A DNA stretch of 64,000 nt from Mycobacterium szulgai (GCF_002116635.1 NZ_LQPW01000107.1:1-64000); one strand, 5' to 3'; shown: positions 30,489 through 39,827, counted from the stretch's first letter. Numbers and translations: made by a program. The notes: generated by a model from the letters alone, not told the origin.

Positions 30489-31172
30489 ATGAGCCAATGG
30501 ACTGTGACACATCTCGAGCCGAACGATCGTCGCAACCCTGCGGCGGGGTATATCACCGTCGCCGTGGATCAGTCATCGGAGGCCGCTGCGCGTCAGGTCT
30601 TCGCTGACACGGTTCGTGTGGCGGAAATGCTGGAGTATGCGACGGTCCAATTACGTTGCGATGGTGTGATTGTCGAGCGCTGGCCAGTAGTCACGGGTGA
30701 TGATCCAGACCTCAGCGACCTCCGACGCGCCGCCGCCCTGATCTCCCACCGCGGAACGAACCATTCCGACGGCCTGCACTGGTCGCTTACTGAAGCGGCG
30801 GAATCCGGGCGGCTGGCGCAGTTGCTACGGGCAGTCGACTTCGCTTATCGAGTCGTAGTCCAGTATTTCGGTCTAGACGTTCAAACGATCGACAGCCAGA
30901 TCCACCGGTTCAGCACTGCGCCGGCGGCGGACAGTTTTGATGTCTACAACCGGTATGCAGCACAGGCGATCGAAGCCATGCGCGCTGAAGATCGCGCCAG
31001 ACTCAACAACGTCTTCGACGCCGTGAATCGTGAGTCAGCTGGCCCGCGATTGGTGGGGGCCGTCTGCGATGTCTATGCCGGGCTCCTGTCTGTGCTGTCG
31101 ACTGCGGAAGGGCGCGAGTTTCTGTCAACCTGGACGGCACGCATCGCCGGACTAGAGGATCAATCCAACTGA
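30489..31172 (+). CDS. Hypothetical protein of the island
   Basis: 227 residues, ATG start, mostly helical, no signal peptide or membrane segment. It begins MSQWTVTHLEPNDRRNPAAG, contains VAVDQSSEAAARQVFADTVRVAE and YNRYAAQAIEAMRAEDRARL, and ends in a helical region (LLSVLSTAEGREFLSTWTARI). I do not recognise a family. Codon use looks normal for a mycobacterium (third positions mostly G/C), so it is probably expressed. It stands alone between the third gene of the nucleotidyltransferase operon and the Schlafen-like gene, all on the same strand. Confidence 0.65.
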   Translation: MSQWTVTHLEPNDRRNPAAGYITVAVDQSSEAAARQVFADTVRVAEMLEYATVQLRCDGVIVERWPVVTGDDPDLSDLRRAAALISHRGTNHSDGLHWSLTEAAESGRLAQLLRAVDFAYRVVVQYFGLDVQTIDSQIHRFSTAPAADSFDVYNRYAAQAIEAMRAEDRARLNNVFDAVNRESAGPRLVGAVCDVYAGLLSVLSTAEGREFLSTWTARIAGLEDQSN

Positions 31173-31655
31173 AGACCGCCGTCATCCGGCCACGAAAGAC
31201 GCACTGCACCGGGTCGTCGTCGACAGGGCCGATAATCCTCGGCTCCGTCAAGCGCACATTCATCCCGGGACGGAGATAGGCAGCGGGCGATGGTGGTTGT
31301 GTCCGGAGTCAGTGGAGTTGGCGGTTATCGCATTCAACCTGGCGGCTGGCGGATTGCCCGCTGATTCTCGATGAAACTGGCGATCGCGGGCACCCCGTCG
31401 TTGGCCAGCGATCTCCGTTAATCGCCACATCGCCCGACGCGCCCGTGGCTGGGCGATGTTCAGATCCAGAGATCTTGTTCGACTTTTTCGACGGCTCGGA
31501 ACTGCGCTCGCAGAGCCGGGGTTTCACACGCTGGTGCCTCACCACATTCCGACCGCTCCGCCGTTGGTCTCGCCCGCGAGAGTCCCCAGGCCGACGCTCC
31601 TAGCGCGGGGTCGGGAATATGCTCGACCGCTGTGGGTCTCAACCTAGACACGAGT
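31173..31655. other. Intergenic region upstream of the Schlafen-like gene
   Basis: 483 bp with only short frames on either strand and no family signature. It must carry the promoter of the next gene. A GTG at 31632 would extend that gene by eight residues, but without better ribosome-site support. Confidence 0.4.
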
Positions 31656-33188
31656 ATGTCATTTCGACGCAGCCACCGCTTAGGCGAACTCGTCGAAGCG
31701 ATTTATCACGCCACCTCGACCACCACGCCCGAGACCCATTGGGTGGAGTGGAAAAGCACCCTGGATTTCTCCAAGGCCAAGGACAAGGTCAGCGCGGCCA
31801 AAGCGATCATCGCTTTGGCCAATCGCGACCCGGCGAACGCGGCCCGCGAGTGCGAGGGCGAGGGGTACCTCGTCGTGGGCGTTTCGCCTGACGGCGTGCT
31901 CGGCGCCGTCGCGGTGCACGACGCGGCGGACCTCGCCGGGATGCTGCGAACCTACGTCGACGGACCACACTGGGACGTCGACTACGTCGAGTTCCACGGG
32001 CAACACGTCCTGATCATCACGGTCGCACCACCGCAGCCCGGCCACCGGATCCACTCCCTGATCAAGGACTACGAGAGCTACAAGTCCGGAACTGTTTTCC
32101 GCCGCGGCATCTCCGGCTCCGAGCCGGCAACCCATCGAGAGCTCAACGAACTGCAGAACCGGCTCCTGCAGGACCCTCCGGTCTCTGACAGTGACGCGTT
32201 CGACGAGTCGATCGGTAACGGCAACTACCGGTTGGCCGGCCGCCTGATGCGCAGCGCCGCCCGCGGTGTGATCGACGCGTGCAGCAACCCTGAACAGTTC
32301 CCACCCGGCTTCGCCAGTCGAGTGCCGACGAAGCAGATCACCCAATACGTCGAGATCGCTGATGGCTACTGCAAGACCGCGGCGCCTTTGCTTCCTCTCG
32401 TCATCGAGGGTTGTCGGGTCGAAAGCACTACGCTTGAAGTCGAATATCGACAGGTCATCACCGCGCTCGCCGAGCCGAGACCGCTTGCCCAAGACAGTGG
32501 TTCGCTCATCACGGCTGTCCGAAACCAACAGCTGGAGGCGTTGGCATTGCTGCCAGCGACGCTCACGATCTACGCCGGCACAATCGCGGCAATTGAACAC
32601 GAGAACTATGGCGCCGTCCGCGCTCTGACCGTCGACGCCACCGTCGATTGGTCCCATTTTACGAACCGCAAGGTGGCGGTCCTCGATAAGGCTGGCCCCT
32701 GGGAGATAGTCGGCCGCGAGCGGCATCTCGGACTTGCCCTGCGTGCCGCCCAGACAGGTGTACTCACCGAGCTGCTGCTGGACGCCCTCGCAGCGGGTCG
32801 ACTTCCGCGCCGACCGGTCTACCCGGTCTCGGCTTTCTTGTTCGATGCGCTGCGGTCGTACTTTCCCGACCACACCGATTCTCAGTACATCAGGCTGTTC
32901 GATGCCAGCGAGCTACTTTTTGCCCTTCTAGTCACCGATCTCGCGGCTCAACGTAGCCCAGGCCTCCTCGACCAGCCCTGGCTGGGGCTGTTCGTCGCGC
33001 ACGCGGCCGAGAGCTACCCCTTCGAGGAGACCGAGGTCGCGCACATGTTGGTGGATGCTCGAAACGCGGGCGACCAGTGGCCAGCCGTAGAAGCCGGTCT
33101 GTTCGGGGGATCAAAGAAACGGCTACAGGAAGCCGTCGACACCGTATGGACGGCCACCGTCGCGCAGCTGCGCCGCGGACCTTTCTGA
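31656..33188 (+). CDS. Schlafen/AlbA_2 domain protein
   Basis: 510 residues. The N-terminal ~150 residues match the AlbA_2 (Schlafen-like, AAA_4) domain: the Glu of HWVEWKSTLDFS, then AAKAIIALANRDP and EGYLVVGVSPDG, with the later strand VLIITVAPPQPG and YKSGTVFRRG. Such domains bind or cleave nucleic acid in several phage-defence proteins. The long C-terminal part is helical (AARGVIDACSNPEQF, ALRAAQTGVLTELLLDALAAG, AALLVTDLA-type segments) and has no known domain. ATG 31656 is chosen over GTG 31632. It is the last island gene before the right attachment repeat. A defence role is inference. Confidence 0.75.
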   Translation: MSFRRSHRLGELVEAIYHATSTTTPETHWVEWKSTLDFSKAKDKVSAAKAIIALANRDPANAARECEGEGYLVVGVSPDGVLGAVAVHDAADLAGMLRTYVDGPHWDVDYVEFHGQHVLIITVAPPQPGHRIHSLIKDYESYKSGTVFRRGISGSEPATHRELNELQNRLLQDPPVSDSDAFDESIGNGNYRLAGRLMRSAARGVIDACSNPEQFPPGFASRVPTKQITQYVEIADGYCKTAAPLLPLVIEGCRVESTTLEVEYRQVITALAEPRPLAQDSGSLITAVRNQQLEALALLPATLTIYAGTIAAIEHENYGAVRALTVDATVDWSHFTNRKVAVLDKAGPWEIVGRERHLGLALRAAQTGVLTELLLDALAAGRLPRRPVYPVSAFLFDALRSYFPDHTDSQYIRLFDASELLFALLVTDLAAQRSPGLLDQPWLGLFVAHAAESYPFEETEVAHMLVDARNAGDQWPAVEAGLFGGSKKRLQEAVDTVWTATVAQLRRGPF

Positions 33189-33600
33189 CCACCCAGTCGC
33201 GACGATGCCTTTGATGAACACTGACGGCCCCGTGCCGGCTCTTCTTCTTGGCGAACGGCGTCTGCCTACGGCACGGTGAAGACCGCTGAATTACCTATCC
33301 GCCGCCTCGGCGGTCGCGTGTACATCGTTACTGCCTGCCCTCGCAAACTCGGCACCGCGTGACGGTTCGAGCGCACGAATACCGAACTCGGCCACCTCTG
33401 CAACACCACCAGAGATCGCTCCGTTGCGTCCACTGCACCCCAGACGCCTAACGCCGTAAACTCACTGGTCAGAGACGCAGTTGAAAGGTCTCAACCCGTG
33501 TCGCAAGTGGCCAAGTCCCCCCTCGGACACATTTTATGATTCCCGGACCCGCTCACCCGGTCGTAGGCTTGATGAGCCAGTAGCCGGGAATGCGAGGCTC
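33189..33600. other. Intergenic region holding the right island end
   Basis: 412 bp. It contains the right attachment repeat (33465-33534) and the likely promoter of the phosphoribosyltransferase gene. No gene is supported. Confidence 0.5.
33465..33534 (+). repeat. Right attachment site (attR) with perfect 21-bp core
   Basis: The core 33512-33532 is identical to 16091-16111 in the tRNA. The ~47 bp to its left (CTGGTCAGAGACGCAG, then TTGAAAGGTCTCAACCCGTG, then TCGCAAGTGGC) match the internal relic at 27170 but not the tRNA. They are therefore likely phage- or element-derived arm sequence. No complete tRNA is present. Confidence 0.8.
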
Positions 33601-34299
33601 ATGACCCCATCGAATGGCTTTCTTCGGCGAACGCCGACGCGAAGGTTCCGCGACCGGCGCGAAGCTGGCCGGGTGCTCGCCGAAGGCCTCGCTCCCTACC
33701 GCGGCAAACAGGGTTTGCTCGTCCTCGGACTGGCCCGTGGCGGTGTTCCGGTCGCTTGGGAGGTCGCCGCGGCGTTGCAAGCCGACCTCGATGTATTCCT
33801 GGTTCGCAAGCTCGGGGTGCCGCAGTGGCCCGAGCTCGCGATGGGCGCGCTGGCCAGCGGCGGCCGGGTGGTGATGAACGAGAACGTGATGTCGAGTCTG
33901 CAGATCACCGATGAGCAGGTCCGCGGGGTGATCGCACGCGAGACGGCCGAGCTTAGCCGCCGCGAGCACGCGTACCGGGCCGGACGCCCGGTCGCCGAGC
34001 TGGCGGGCAAGTGCGTGATCTTGGTTGACGACGGCATCGCCACCGGCGCGAGCATGCTGGCTGCGGTGCGGGCCGTTCGTGCGGCCGGCCCGCGCTGGAT
34101 CGTCGTCGCGGTTCCCGTCGGGCCGGAGACCGCGTGCCGGGAGCTCGCCGCAGCGGCCGACGACGTCGTCTGCGCGACCATGCCGCCCTCGTTTGAGGCG
34201 GTCGGACAGGTTTACGCCGACTTTCACCAGGTCAGCGACGATGAGGTACGCGACTTCCTCGACACACCTACCACCGATGGAGCGATGAAAGGCGGCTGA
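33601..34299 (+). CDS. Phosphoribosyltransferase-domain protein (Rv2143 orthologue)
   Basis: 232 residues. The PRPP-binding loop is [18 protein letters not shown] (D-D-G-x-A-T-G-A), with earlier type I PRTase strands ([30 protein letters not shown]) and the hood region at both ends. It may transfer or release ribose-5-phosphate groups, but the base partner is not known for this branch. ATG 33601 starts just inside the host flank; the frame is open upstream only by chance through the attR. It converges on the Rv2144c-like gene with 6 bp between stops, as in M. tuberculosis. Confidence 0.85.
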   Translation: MTPSNGFLRRTPTRRFRDRREAGRVLAEGLAPYRGKQGLLVLGLARGGVPVAWEVAAALQADLDVFLVRKLGVPQWPELAMGALASGGRVVMNENVMSSLQITDEQVRGVIARETAELSRREHAYRAGRPVAELAGKCVILVDDGIATGASMLAAVRAVRAAGPRWIVVAVPVGPETACRELAAAADDVVCATMPPSFEAVGQVYADFHQVSDDEVRDFLDTPTTDGAMKGG

Positions 34300-34305
34300 G
34301 GGGCG

Positions 34306-34635
34306 CTACTTGGCGCTCTCGTCGCCGGACACGGTGGATTCCTTGGTCGCCTCGGAATCCGTCTCCTCGGTGGCCGGCTCGTCCTCACCCGGAACTTCGT
34401 CCGGGTAGTCGACGGCTTCTGCTTCGGGACCGGCTGCGTCCCCGCCTTCGGTCTCAGCCTCTTCGCCGCCGGCGTCGCGTTGCTGACGTTCACGCACCGC
34501 ATCGATGATCAGCAGCACCACACCCAGCGCGCTGGCCCCGATGCACACCCAGGCCACCAGCTCATTGCTGGTGACCACCGCGAACACCAGCGCGACAAGC
34601 CCAATCAGGGCCAATACCAGCGCAATGATCAGCAT
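34306..34635 (-). CDS. Small membrane protein with acidic tail (Rv2144c-like)
   Basis: 109 residues. Two membrane segments at the N-terminus (LIIALVLALIGLVALVFAVV and LVAWVCIGASALGVVLLIID) are followed by a short basic turn and a strongly acidic, low-complexity C-terminal tail rich in Glu, Asp and Ala. Start at ATG 34635 with GGAGG 8 bases upstream; a longer frame upstream lacks support. It lies downstream of wag31 on the same strand across about 100 bp. Its conserved place beside wag31 hints at an envelope or polar-growth role, but nothing is known. Confidence 0.8.
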   Translation of the reverse strand: MLIIALVLALIGLVALVFAVVTSNELVAWVCIGASALGVVLLIIDAVRERQQRDAGGEEAETEGGDAAGPEAEAVDYPDEVPGEDEPATEETDSEATKESTVSGDESAK

Positions 34636-34739
34636 TCGGTCATCCTCCAGCCCCTGAGCAGCGACTGCCAACCTACCAGGGCCGAATCATTGACTCCGGT
34701 ACCACCGCGTAACGCGGCGCGTGTCGGTCCCTGCGGCGG

Positions 34740-35528
34740 CTAGTTACCCCGATTGAACTGCTCAAACCCGCCGGCGTCGGCGCTGGAATCGACCGGCGCC
34801 GCTGAACCACGCTGACCGAGTTCCTCGAGCTGCGATTCCAAGTACGTCTTGAGCCTGGTGCGGTACTCGCGCTCGAACGTGCGCAGCTGCTCCAAGCGGC
34901 CTTCCAGCACGGTGCGCTGCTGATTGATGGTTCCCATGATCTCGGAATGCTTACGTTCGGCATCGGCCTGCAGAGCGTCCGCCTTCTCCTGGGCCTGACG
35001 CAACTGGCTCTCCGACCGGGATTGGGCGTCGGCAAGCATCGCGTCGGCGCGCTGGCGTGCCTCGGCGACCGTCGTCTCCGCGGTGTGGCGGGCCTCGCTG
35101 AGAATCTGGTCGGCGTTGGCGCGGGCGTCGGCCAGCATCTTGTCCGACTCCGCTTTGGCGGTGCCGGTGAGCCGGTCGGCGGTGTCTTGAGCCAGGCTCA
35201 GCACCCGGGCAGCCTTAAGGGCCTGTTCCTCATTCGTGCCGGAGGGAGCCGCAACCGGCGCCGGCTTGACAGGCTCGGGGGGCTCGGGCTCGAAGGTAGG
35301 AACCGGTTGGGCAATGGTCGGAGTGGCACCACCGCCGCCTCCGGCGGCTAGTTCCTGATCCAGTTCATTGATCCGCTGACGCAGATCGGAATTTTCCTCG
35401 ATGAGGCGCGTCAGCTCGTTCTCCACCAGGTCAAGAAAGGCGTCGACCTCATCTTCGTTGTACCCGCGCTTGCCGATAGGCGGCTTACTGAACGCCACAT
35501 TGTGGACGTCGGCAGGTGTAAGCGGCAT
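34740..35528 (-). CDS. wag31: Wag31 / DivIVA polar growth protein
   Basis: 262 residues. The N-terminal lipid-binding DivIVA domain (1-60) contains [20 protein letters not shown] and [19 protein letters not shown] Gly/Pro-rich linker (about 61-105) follows, then a long coiled coil ([15 protein letters not shown] to about 240). Wag31 recruits cell wall synthesis to the poles and is essential in mycobacteria; it is phosphorylated by PknA/PknB in the linker region. The ATG is at 35528. It is separated from the YggT gene by 245 bp, so it has its own promoter. Confidence 0.97.
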   Translation of the reverse strand: MPLTPADVHNVAFSKPPIGKRGYNEDEVDAFLDLVENELTRLIEENSDLRQRINELDQELAAGGGGGATPTIAQPVPTFEPEPPEPVKPAPVAAPSGTNEEQALKAARVLSLAQDTADRLTGTAKAESDKMLADARANADQILSEARHTAETTVAEARQRADAMLADAQSRSESQLRQAQEKADALQADAERKHSEIMGTINQQRTVLEGRLEQLRTFEREYRTRLKTYLESQLEELGQRGSAAPVDSSADAGGFEQFNRGN

Positions 35529-35672
35529 TCTTTGTCCCCTCGAGTTCCTGGACGGTCAAACGATCTGGAAAGTGTAGAACGGACTGGTAGCCGTCGCGCA
35601 ACTAGCGTCCATCCTGTCACACCAGACTCGGCGGTTGCCGATTGGAGTAATAAATAAGGCCGAAATTCAATG

Positions 35673-35701
35673 TCTAAGGACATAAAATCACATTCCTTAG
35701 A
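35673..35701. promoter_or_regulatory. Inverted repeat upstream of wag31
   Basis: TCTAAGGA (35673-35680) and TCCTTAGA (35694-35701) form perfect 8-bp arms around a 13-base loop, in an unusually A+T-rich patch (35640-35715) about 145-170 bp upstream of the wag31 start. It could be a protein-binding site or a weak hairpin after the YggT gene. No poly-T follows, so a simple terminator is less likely. Confidence 0.4.
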
Positions 35702-35773
35702 TTTGAAATCACGCCTTAGAAACTGTCGCCAAAACGAAGCCGAATCGTCTCATAACTTCATCGCGCGGTGACC

Positions 35774-36124
35774 TTAATGCGGCCTATCCGCGGCACCGAA
35801 CGCGAGTTGCATGCCGATGAACGCGACCAGCAGCAGCACCATGATGGAGAGGTCGAAGCGGACCGCACCGATGGTGAGTTGCGGGATCAGCCGGCGAAGC
35901 AACTTCACCGGCGGATCGGTGATCGACATGATGATCTCCAGGATCACCACAGTGATGCCGGTGGGACGCCAGTCCCGGCTGAACGAGCGGATGAACTCGA
36001 CGACGACCCGGGCGATCAGCAGCAGCCAGAAGACGAACAGCGCGAACCCAAGGATCTCAAAGAACAGCACCAACGAAAGCCCGACCTTACCGATGAGGAT
36101 GTCAAGAACGTCTGTCGCCGCCAT
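35774..36124 (-). CDS. YggT-family membrane protein (Rv2146c orthologue)
   Basis: 116 residues with three hydrophobic segments: GLSLVLFFEILGFALFVFWLLLIARVVVEF, ITVVILEIIM, and LSIMVLLLVAFIGMQLAF. The family signature DPPVKLLRRLIPQ lies between the second and third segments. YggT proteins are encoded beside sepF in many Gram-positive bacteria and are of unknown function, probably in the envelope. The start at ATG 36124 gives MAATDVLD; an internal start nearer the first membrane segment would match the shorter M. tuberculosis annotation. It lies about 145 bp downstream of sepF on the same strand. Confidence 0.88.
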   Translation of the reverse strand: MAATDVLDILIGKVGLSLVLFFEILGFALFVFWLLLIARVVVEFIRSFSRDWRPTGITVVILEIIMSITDPPVKLLRRLIPQLTIGAVRFDLSIMVLLLVAFIGMQLAFGAADRPH

Positions 36125-36268
36125 TTGGGCGACGTCTCGCAAGCCTACCGACTCGAACCGGCGGCACACATCGCGTGGCCGCCGTTGGCCCCGTCCGGGC
36201 CGGGCCAGGCAAGCGCCCGGCCCGGCGATCCACCCTGTGGCGCGCCGGGCCCGCAAGCGGAATTTGGT

Positions 36269-36949
36269 CTATTGGTAAGCGTAGAAACCGGTTTCGGCGA
36301 TGCGGCGACGCTCCTCCGGGGAGACGTCGACGTCAGCCGGCGACAACAGGAACACCTTGGTCGCGACCTTGTCGAAGGAGCCGCGCAGGGCGAAGGCCAA
36401 CCCGGCCGCGAAGTCGACGAGGCGTTTTGCGTCGGCGTTGTCCATCGACACCAGATCCATGATGACGGGCGTACCGTCGCGGAACCGCTCCCCGATGGTG
36501 CGGGCCTCGCTGTAGTCCTTGGGCCGCAGCGTGGTGATCTTCGACAGCGGATGGCCTTCCTCGAACATCATCGCCATCCGGCGTGGGTCCATCGCCAGCG
36601 CGCCGCGAGTGGAGTTGCGCAACCACGAGCCGAAGCGCGGGCGCGCCATGTCGGGCCGGTCGAACTCGCGGGGCTGGAAGCGCGGCTCGTCGTAACCGCC
36701 GCGATAACTGCTCGGCGGCGGGTAATCGGTCGGTTCGCCACGAAGATCACCACGAATATCCCCGCGCGGATCGCCGCGCGGGTCCCGGCGCGGGTCGTCA
36801 TAGTCGCGCCCTTCATAGCGACCGTAATCGTCCTCGAAACGGGGACGCGAATAACCGCGAGAAGGAGCACGGTCGTCGTAGTACTCGTCGTCGTAGTCCT
36901 CCATCGGAGCCATACCGAAGTAGGCCTTGACTTTGTGCAGTGTGCTCAT
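36269..36949 (-). CDS. sepF: SepF cell division protein
   Basis: 226 residues. The N-terminus [22 protein letters not shown] is the amphipathic membrane-targeting helix. A long charged linker (about 20-110) follows, with Arg/Asp/Gly repeats ([17 protein letters not shown]). The conserved SepF/DUF552 core (about 115-220) contains [39 protein letters not shown] and [13 protein letters not shown]. SepF tethers FtsZ to the membrane and is the main FtsZ anchor in mycobacteria, which lack FtsA. It follows the YggS-type gene on the same strand after a 64-bp gap. Confidence 0.97.
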   Translation of the reverse strand: MSTLHKVKAYFGMAPMEDYDDEYYDDRAPSRGYSRPRFEDDYGRYEGRDYDDPRRDPRGDPRGDIRGDLRGEPTDYPPPSSYRGGYDEPRFQPREFDRPDMARPRFGSWLRNSTRGALAMDPRRMAMMFEEGHPLSKITTLRPKDYSEARTIGERFRDGTPVIMDLVSMDNADAKRLVDFAAGLAFALRGSFDKVATKVFLLSPADVDVSPEERRRIAETGFYAYQ

Positions 36950-37013
36950 TGCGTGCCCCTTCTAGCCCTGAGAAAGTTGGTGTCTGTGATGAAGGTGTGA
37001 CTACAGTGACTAT

Positions 37014-37799
37014 TCACGGTGACCGTAACCGCCGCGGACCCAATAGCGCGGTACCGACACGCACACACGTGGAACCATGTTTTACGGCGATTTCGAGGTC
37101 GTCGGACATGCCCGCGGACAGTCCCAGCGCGTTCGGGAAGGTTTCGAGCACCCGGCTGTGCTCGGATTTCAGCCGCTCAAAGGCCTGATCCGGGTCCCAG
37201 CCCAGGGGCGGGACGCACATCAATCCGATCAGGTCCAGGCTCTGCGATTCCTCCACCTGAGCACAGATCTGGTCCACTGCGCCCGGGTCCGTCATGTCGA
37301 CGCCGCCGCGAGACGCATCGCCGTCGAGACTGACCTGAACATAAACCCGCATCGAGGCGTCGCGGCGGTGCTCGTCGAGGGCTGCCGCTACCGCTCGATC
37401 CAGCGCGGTCACCACCGCCGAACTGTCGGCCGCGTGAACCGTGTGCGCCCATTGCGACACCGAGCGAACCTTATTGCGCTGGATCCGGCCCACCATGTGC
37501 CAGTGCAAATCGCGAGAACCCGCCCACGGTGACGCGGCTTGCAACCGAGCGACTTCGGCTACCTTCGCCGAAGCTTCCTGTTCTCGCGATTCGCCAACGC
37601 AGCGGCAACCCAATCGCGACAAAATCGCTACGTCGGTTGCTGGGAAGAATTTGGTAACCGGGAGAAGTTCAATTTCTCCGACATTGCGCCCGGCGGCCTC
37701 GGCGGCCGCCGAGAGCCGAGATCGCACCGCAGCCAACGCATGCGTCAATTCCGACTGGCGATCCGCTTGCCCGGAAAGATCCACCGTCATCGCGTTCAT
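37014..37799 (-). CDS. YggS/PROSC-type PLP-homeostasis protein (Rv2148c)
   Basis: 261 residues. Alanine-racemase-like TIM barrel: the PLP-binding Lys lies in LLPVTKFFPA, followed by RCVGESREQEASAK, LHWHMVGRIQRNK (conserved H-x-I-G-x-x-Q-x-N-K pattern) and a phosphate-binding loop near LSAGMSDDLEIAV. It binds pyridoxal phosphate and controls its free level; it is not a racemase. ATG 37799 overlaps the yfiH stop (ATGA), which fixes the start and couples translation. A longer frame would extend into yfiH. Confidence 0.93.
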   Translation of the reverse strand: MNAMTVDLSGQADRQSELTHALAAVRSRLSAAAEAAGRNVGEIELLPVTKFFPATDVAILSRLGCRCVGESREQEASAKVAEVARLQAASPWAGSRDLHWHMVGRIQRNKVRSVSQWAHTVHAADSSAVVTALDRAVAAALDEHRRDASMRVYVQVSLDGDASRGGVDMTDPGAVDQICAQVEESQSLDLIGLMCVPPLGWDPDQAFERLKSEHSRVLETFPNALGLSAGMSDDLEIAVKHGSTCVRVGTALLGPRRLRSP

Positions 37800-38584
37800 T
37801 CCATCCACACCAACGACGCCAGCCGCCCGGTGGGCGCGCTGCGTCGATGGCTGAACAGGGACCGGTCGGCCACCGTGCAACGTGGATCGACCTCGATGGA
37901 CGTCACCCCCAAATCGCGTAGCTGACAAGCGATTCCGGCTCGCAGATCCAGACCGGGAGTTCCGGCGGCGGTGGTGGTGCGGCTGCCGGGCAATGCGGCC
38001 TCGACCTCGTCGGCCATCGCGGCGGGCACCTCGTAGTTGCGACCGCTGACCGCCGGCCCTAACAGCACCGAAATGTCGCCGGCCTGCGCACCGAGGTCCA
38101 GCATCGTCTCCACCGCGCGGGTCACCACCCCATGCTGGGCCCCGACGCGACCGGCGTGAACCGCGGCCACTACACCGGCACGCGCGTCGGCCAGCAGGAC
38201 CGGCACGCAGTCGGCCGTTAGAACCGCAAGCGCCAGTCGTGGCGTGTTGGTTACCAGGCCGTCGGTGTTGTCGACCGCGGCACTCTGCGGCCCTTCGACC
38301 ACCTCGATCCGGTCACCGTGGACCTGGTTCATCCACACCAAGGAATCGTCGGGCAGCCCAATGGCCGCGGCCAGCCGAGCCCGGTTGGCCTTGACCGCGG
38401 CCGGGTCGTCACCGACGTGGTCGCCCAGGTTGAAAGAGTCGAACGGCGCCGACGACACACCGCCAGCCCGGGTGGTGGTCACTCGGCGGATGTGAACGCT
38501 CACGTAGCCAGTATCCGGAATGTCTTGGCGGCCAGGCCGCAACGCTGTCCGAGCGCGGCCGGTTTGTCGCGCACTGGCAAGCAA
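37796..38584 (-). CDS. yfiH: YfiH / multicopper polyphenol oxidase-like (Rv2149c)
   Basis: 262 residues. Conserved family elements: SFNLGDHVGDDP, WMNQVHGDRI, the Cys-containing LTADCVPVLLAD and the His in AAVHAGRVGAQHG, forming the C/H zinc site of the YlmD/YfiH (PgeF) family, and LFSHRR near the end. Homologues act as purine nucleoside enzymes or peptidoglycan editing factors; which applies here is open. Start taken at 38584 (MLASARQ) because it resembles the M. tuberculosis protein; a GTG at 38503 is the alternative. It lies 9 bp after ftsZ and overlaps the next gene by four bases. Confidence 0.92.
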   Translation of the reverse strand: MLASARQTGRARTALRPGRQDIPDTGYVSVHIRRVTTTRAGGVSSAPFDSFNLGDHVGDDPAAVKANRARLAAAIGLPDDSLVWMNQVHGDRIEVVEGPQSAAVDNTDGLVTNTPRLALAVLTADCVPVLLADARAGVVAAVHAGRVGAQHGVVTRAVETMLDLGAQAGDISVLLGPAVSGRNYEVPAAMADEVEAALPGSRTTTAAGTPGLDLRAGIACQLRDLGVTSIEVDPRCTVADRSLFSHRRSAPTGRLASLVWME

Positions 38585-38593
38585 ATTGAGACC

Positions 38594-39739
38594 TCAGCGG
38601 CGCATGAATGGCGGCACGTCGACGTCGTCGTCGTCGCCACCGATGCTCAAGGTCGCGCCGTTGGTGTGAATCGGCACGCTCACGGCGTCGACCGGCTCGA
38701 ACAGCGTCGAGGTGAGCTTGCCGGCCTTGGCCGTCTCGATCCGGTGCGCACCGCCACTGCTGCTTTCGCTGACCAACGGCTTGCGTCCGGGCCCGCTGGC
38801 CTCGAAGCCGGCAGCAATCACCGTAACCCGAACTTCGTCACCCAGGGAGTCGTCGATGACCGTGCCGAAGATGATGTTGGCGTCCTGGTGAGCGGCGTCC
38901 TGCACCAACGAGGCTGCCTCGTTGATCTCGAAGAGCCCCAGGTCGCTACCGCCGGCGATCGACATCAAGACGCCCTGCGCGCCCTCCATGGAGGCCTCCA
39001 GCAGCGGGGAGTTGATGGCGATCTCGGCGGCTTTGAGTGAGCGGCCTTCGCCGCGGGCCGAGCCGATGCCCATCAACGCGGTGCCCGCGCCGGACATGAT
39101 GCCCTTGACGTCGGCGAAGTCGACGTTGATCAGGCCCGGCGTGGTGATCAGGTCGGTAATGCCCTGCACGCCGTTGAGCAGCACCTCGTCGGCGCTGCGG
39201 AACGCGTCCATCAGCGAGACCGCGGCATCGCCCATCTGCAGCAGCCGGTCGTTGGGGATCACGATCAAGGTGTCGCAGCTCTCCCGCAGCGCGCCGATAC
39301 CGTTCTCGGCCTGATTGCTGCGCCGCTTGCCCTCGAAGGAGAACGGCCGGGTGACGACGCCGACGGTCAACGCCCCCAGTTTGCGCGCGATGCTGGCGAC
39401 GACGGGCGCCCCGCCGGTGCCGGTACCACCGCCCTCCCCGGCGGTGACGAACACCATGTCGGCACCGCGCAGCAGCTCCTCGATCTCGTCCTTGGCGTCC
39501 TCGGCCGCCTTTCGCCCGACTTCCGGGTCGGCGCCGGCGCCCAAGCCGCGGGTGGAGTCGCGGCCGACGTCGAGTTTGACGTCGGCATCGCTCATCAACA
39601 GCGCCTGCGCGTCGGTGTTGATGGCGATGAACTCCACGCCTTTGAGACCTTGCTCGATCATCCGGTTGACGGCGTTGACGCCGCCGCCGCCAATACCCAC
39701 GACCTTGATGACTGCCAGATAGTTATGCGGGGGGGTCAT
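38594..39739 (-). CDS. ftsZ: Cell division GTPase FtsZ
   Basis: 381 residues. N-terminal GTPase domain: [16 protein letters not shown], the tubulin signature [12 protein letters not shown], and the T7 catalytic loop [15 protein letters not shown]. The C-terminal domain ends in a variable linker and the conserved tail [10 protein letters not shown], which binds SepF, FtsW and ZipA-like partners. It polymerises into the Z ring that positions septation. Of two adjacent ATG codons (39742, 39739) the second gives the canonical [14 protein letters not shown] start. The 250-bp upstream gap shows it has its own promoters, apart from the murE-ftsQ transcript. Confidence 0.99.
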   Translation of the reverse strand: MTPPHNYLAVIKVVGIGGGGVNAVNRMIEQGLKGVEFIAINTDAQALLMSDADVKLDVGRDSTRGLGAGADPEVGRKAAEDAKDEIEELLRGADMVFVTAGEGGGTGTGGAPVVASIARKLGALTVGVVTRPFSFEGKRRSNQAENGIGALRESCDTLIVIPNDRLLQMGDAAVSLMDAFRSADEVLLNGVQGITDLITTPGLINVDFADVKGIMSGAGTALMGIGSARGEGRSLKAAEIAINSPLLEASMEGAQGVLMSIAGGSDLGLFEINEAASLVQDAAHQDANIIFGTVIDDSLGDEVRVTVIAAGFEASGPGRKPLVSESSSGGAHRIETAKAGKLTSTLFEPVDAVSVPIHTNGATLSIGGDDDDVDVPPFMRR

Positions 39740-39827
39740 CATTCGTCTTCCTCCCTGAGTGGGCTCAGTTCTCGCTGCGGTGTGTCTGCTTGCAAAACTC
39801 TCAACCTCAACCATAGAGTTAGAGTTA

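Larger units (their letters stand above)
16091..33532. mobile_element. Composite genomic island in tRNA-Leu
   Basis: Bounded by perfect 21-bp repeats, with a third, degenerate copy inside (27170-27238). The left flank (PEBP, M20 peptidase) and right flank (phosphoribosyltransferase, Rv2144c-like, wag31) are close neighbours in M. tuberculosis, so the intervening DNA is an insertion. Parts, especially 17-22 kb and 27.1-27.5 kb, look visibly richer in A+T than the host. Contents: recombinase relic, several DUF-family genes, an XRE/nucleotidyltransferase operon and a Schlafen-like gene. No intact integrase, transposase, capsid or conjugation gene is visible, so it is probably not self-mobile now. 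Confidence 0.8.

Noticed and set aside
31680..32873. Minus-strand frame of 397 residues
   Set aside because: Antisense to the Schlafen-like gene, no domain and no ribosome site.
16091..33532. Search for insertion sequences or phage structural genes in the island
   Set aside because: No transposase DDE motif, terminase, capsid or tail protein was recognised; only the recombinase relic is mobile-element-like.
33465..33534. Possible second tRNA
   Set aside because: Only the 3' third of a tRNA is present; no 5' acceptor strand or anticodon arm pairs with it.
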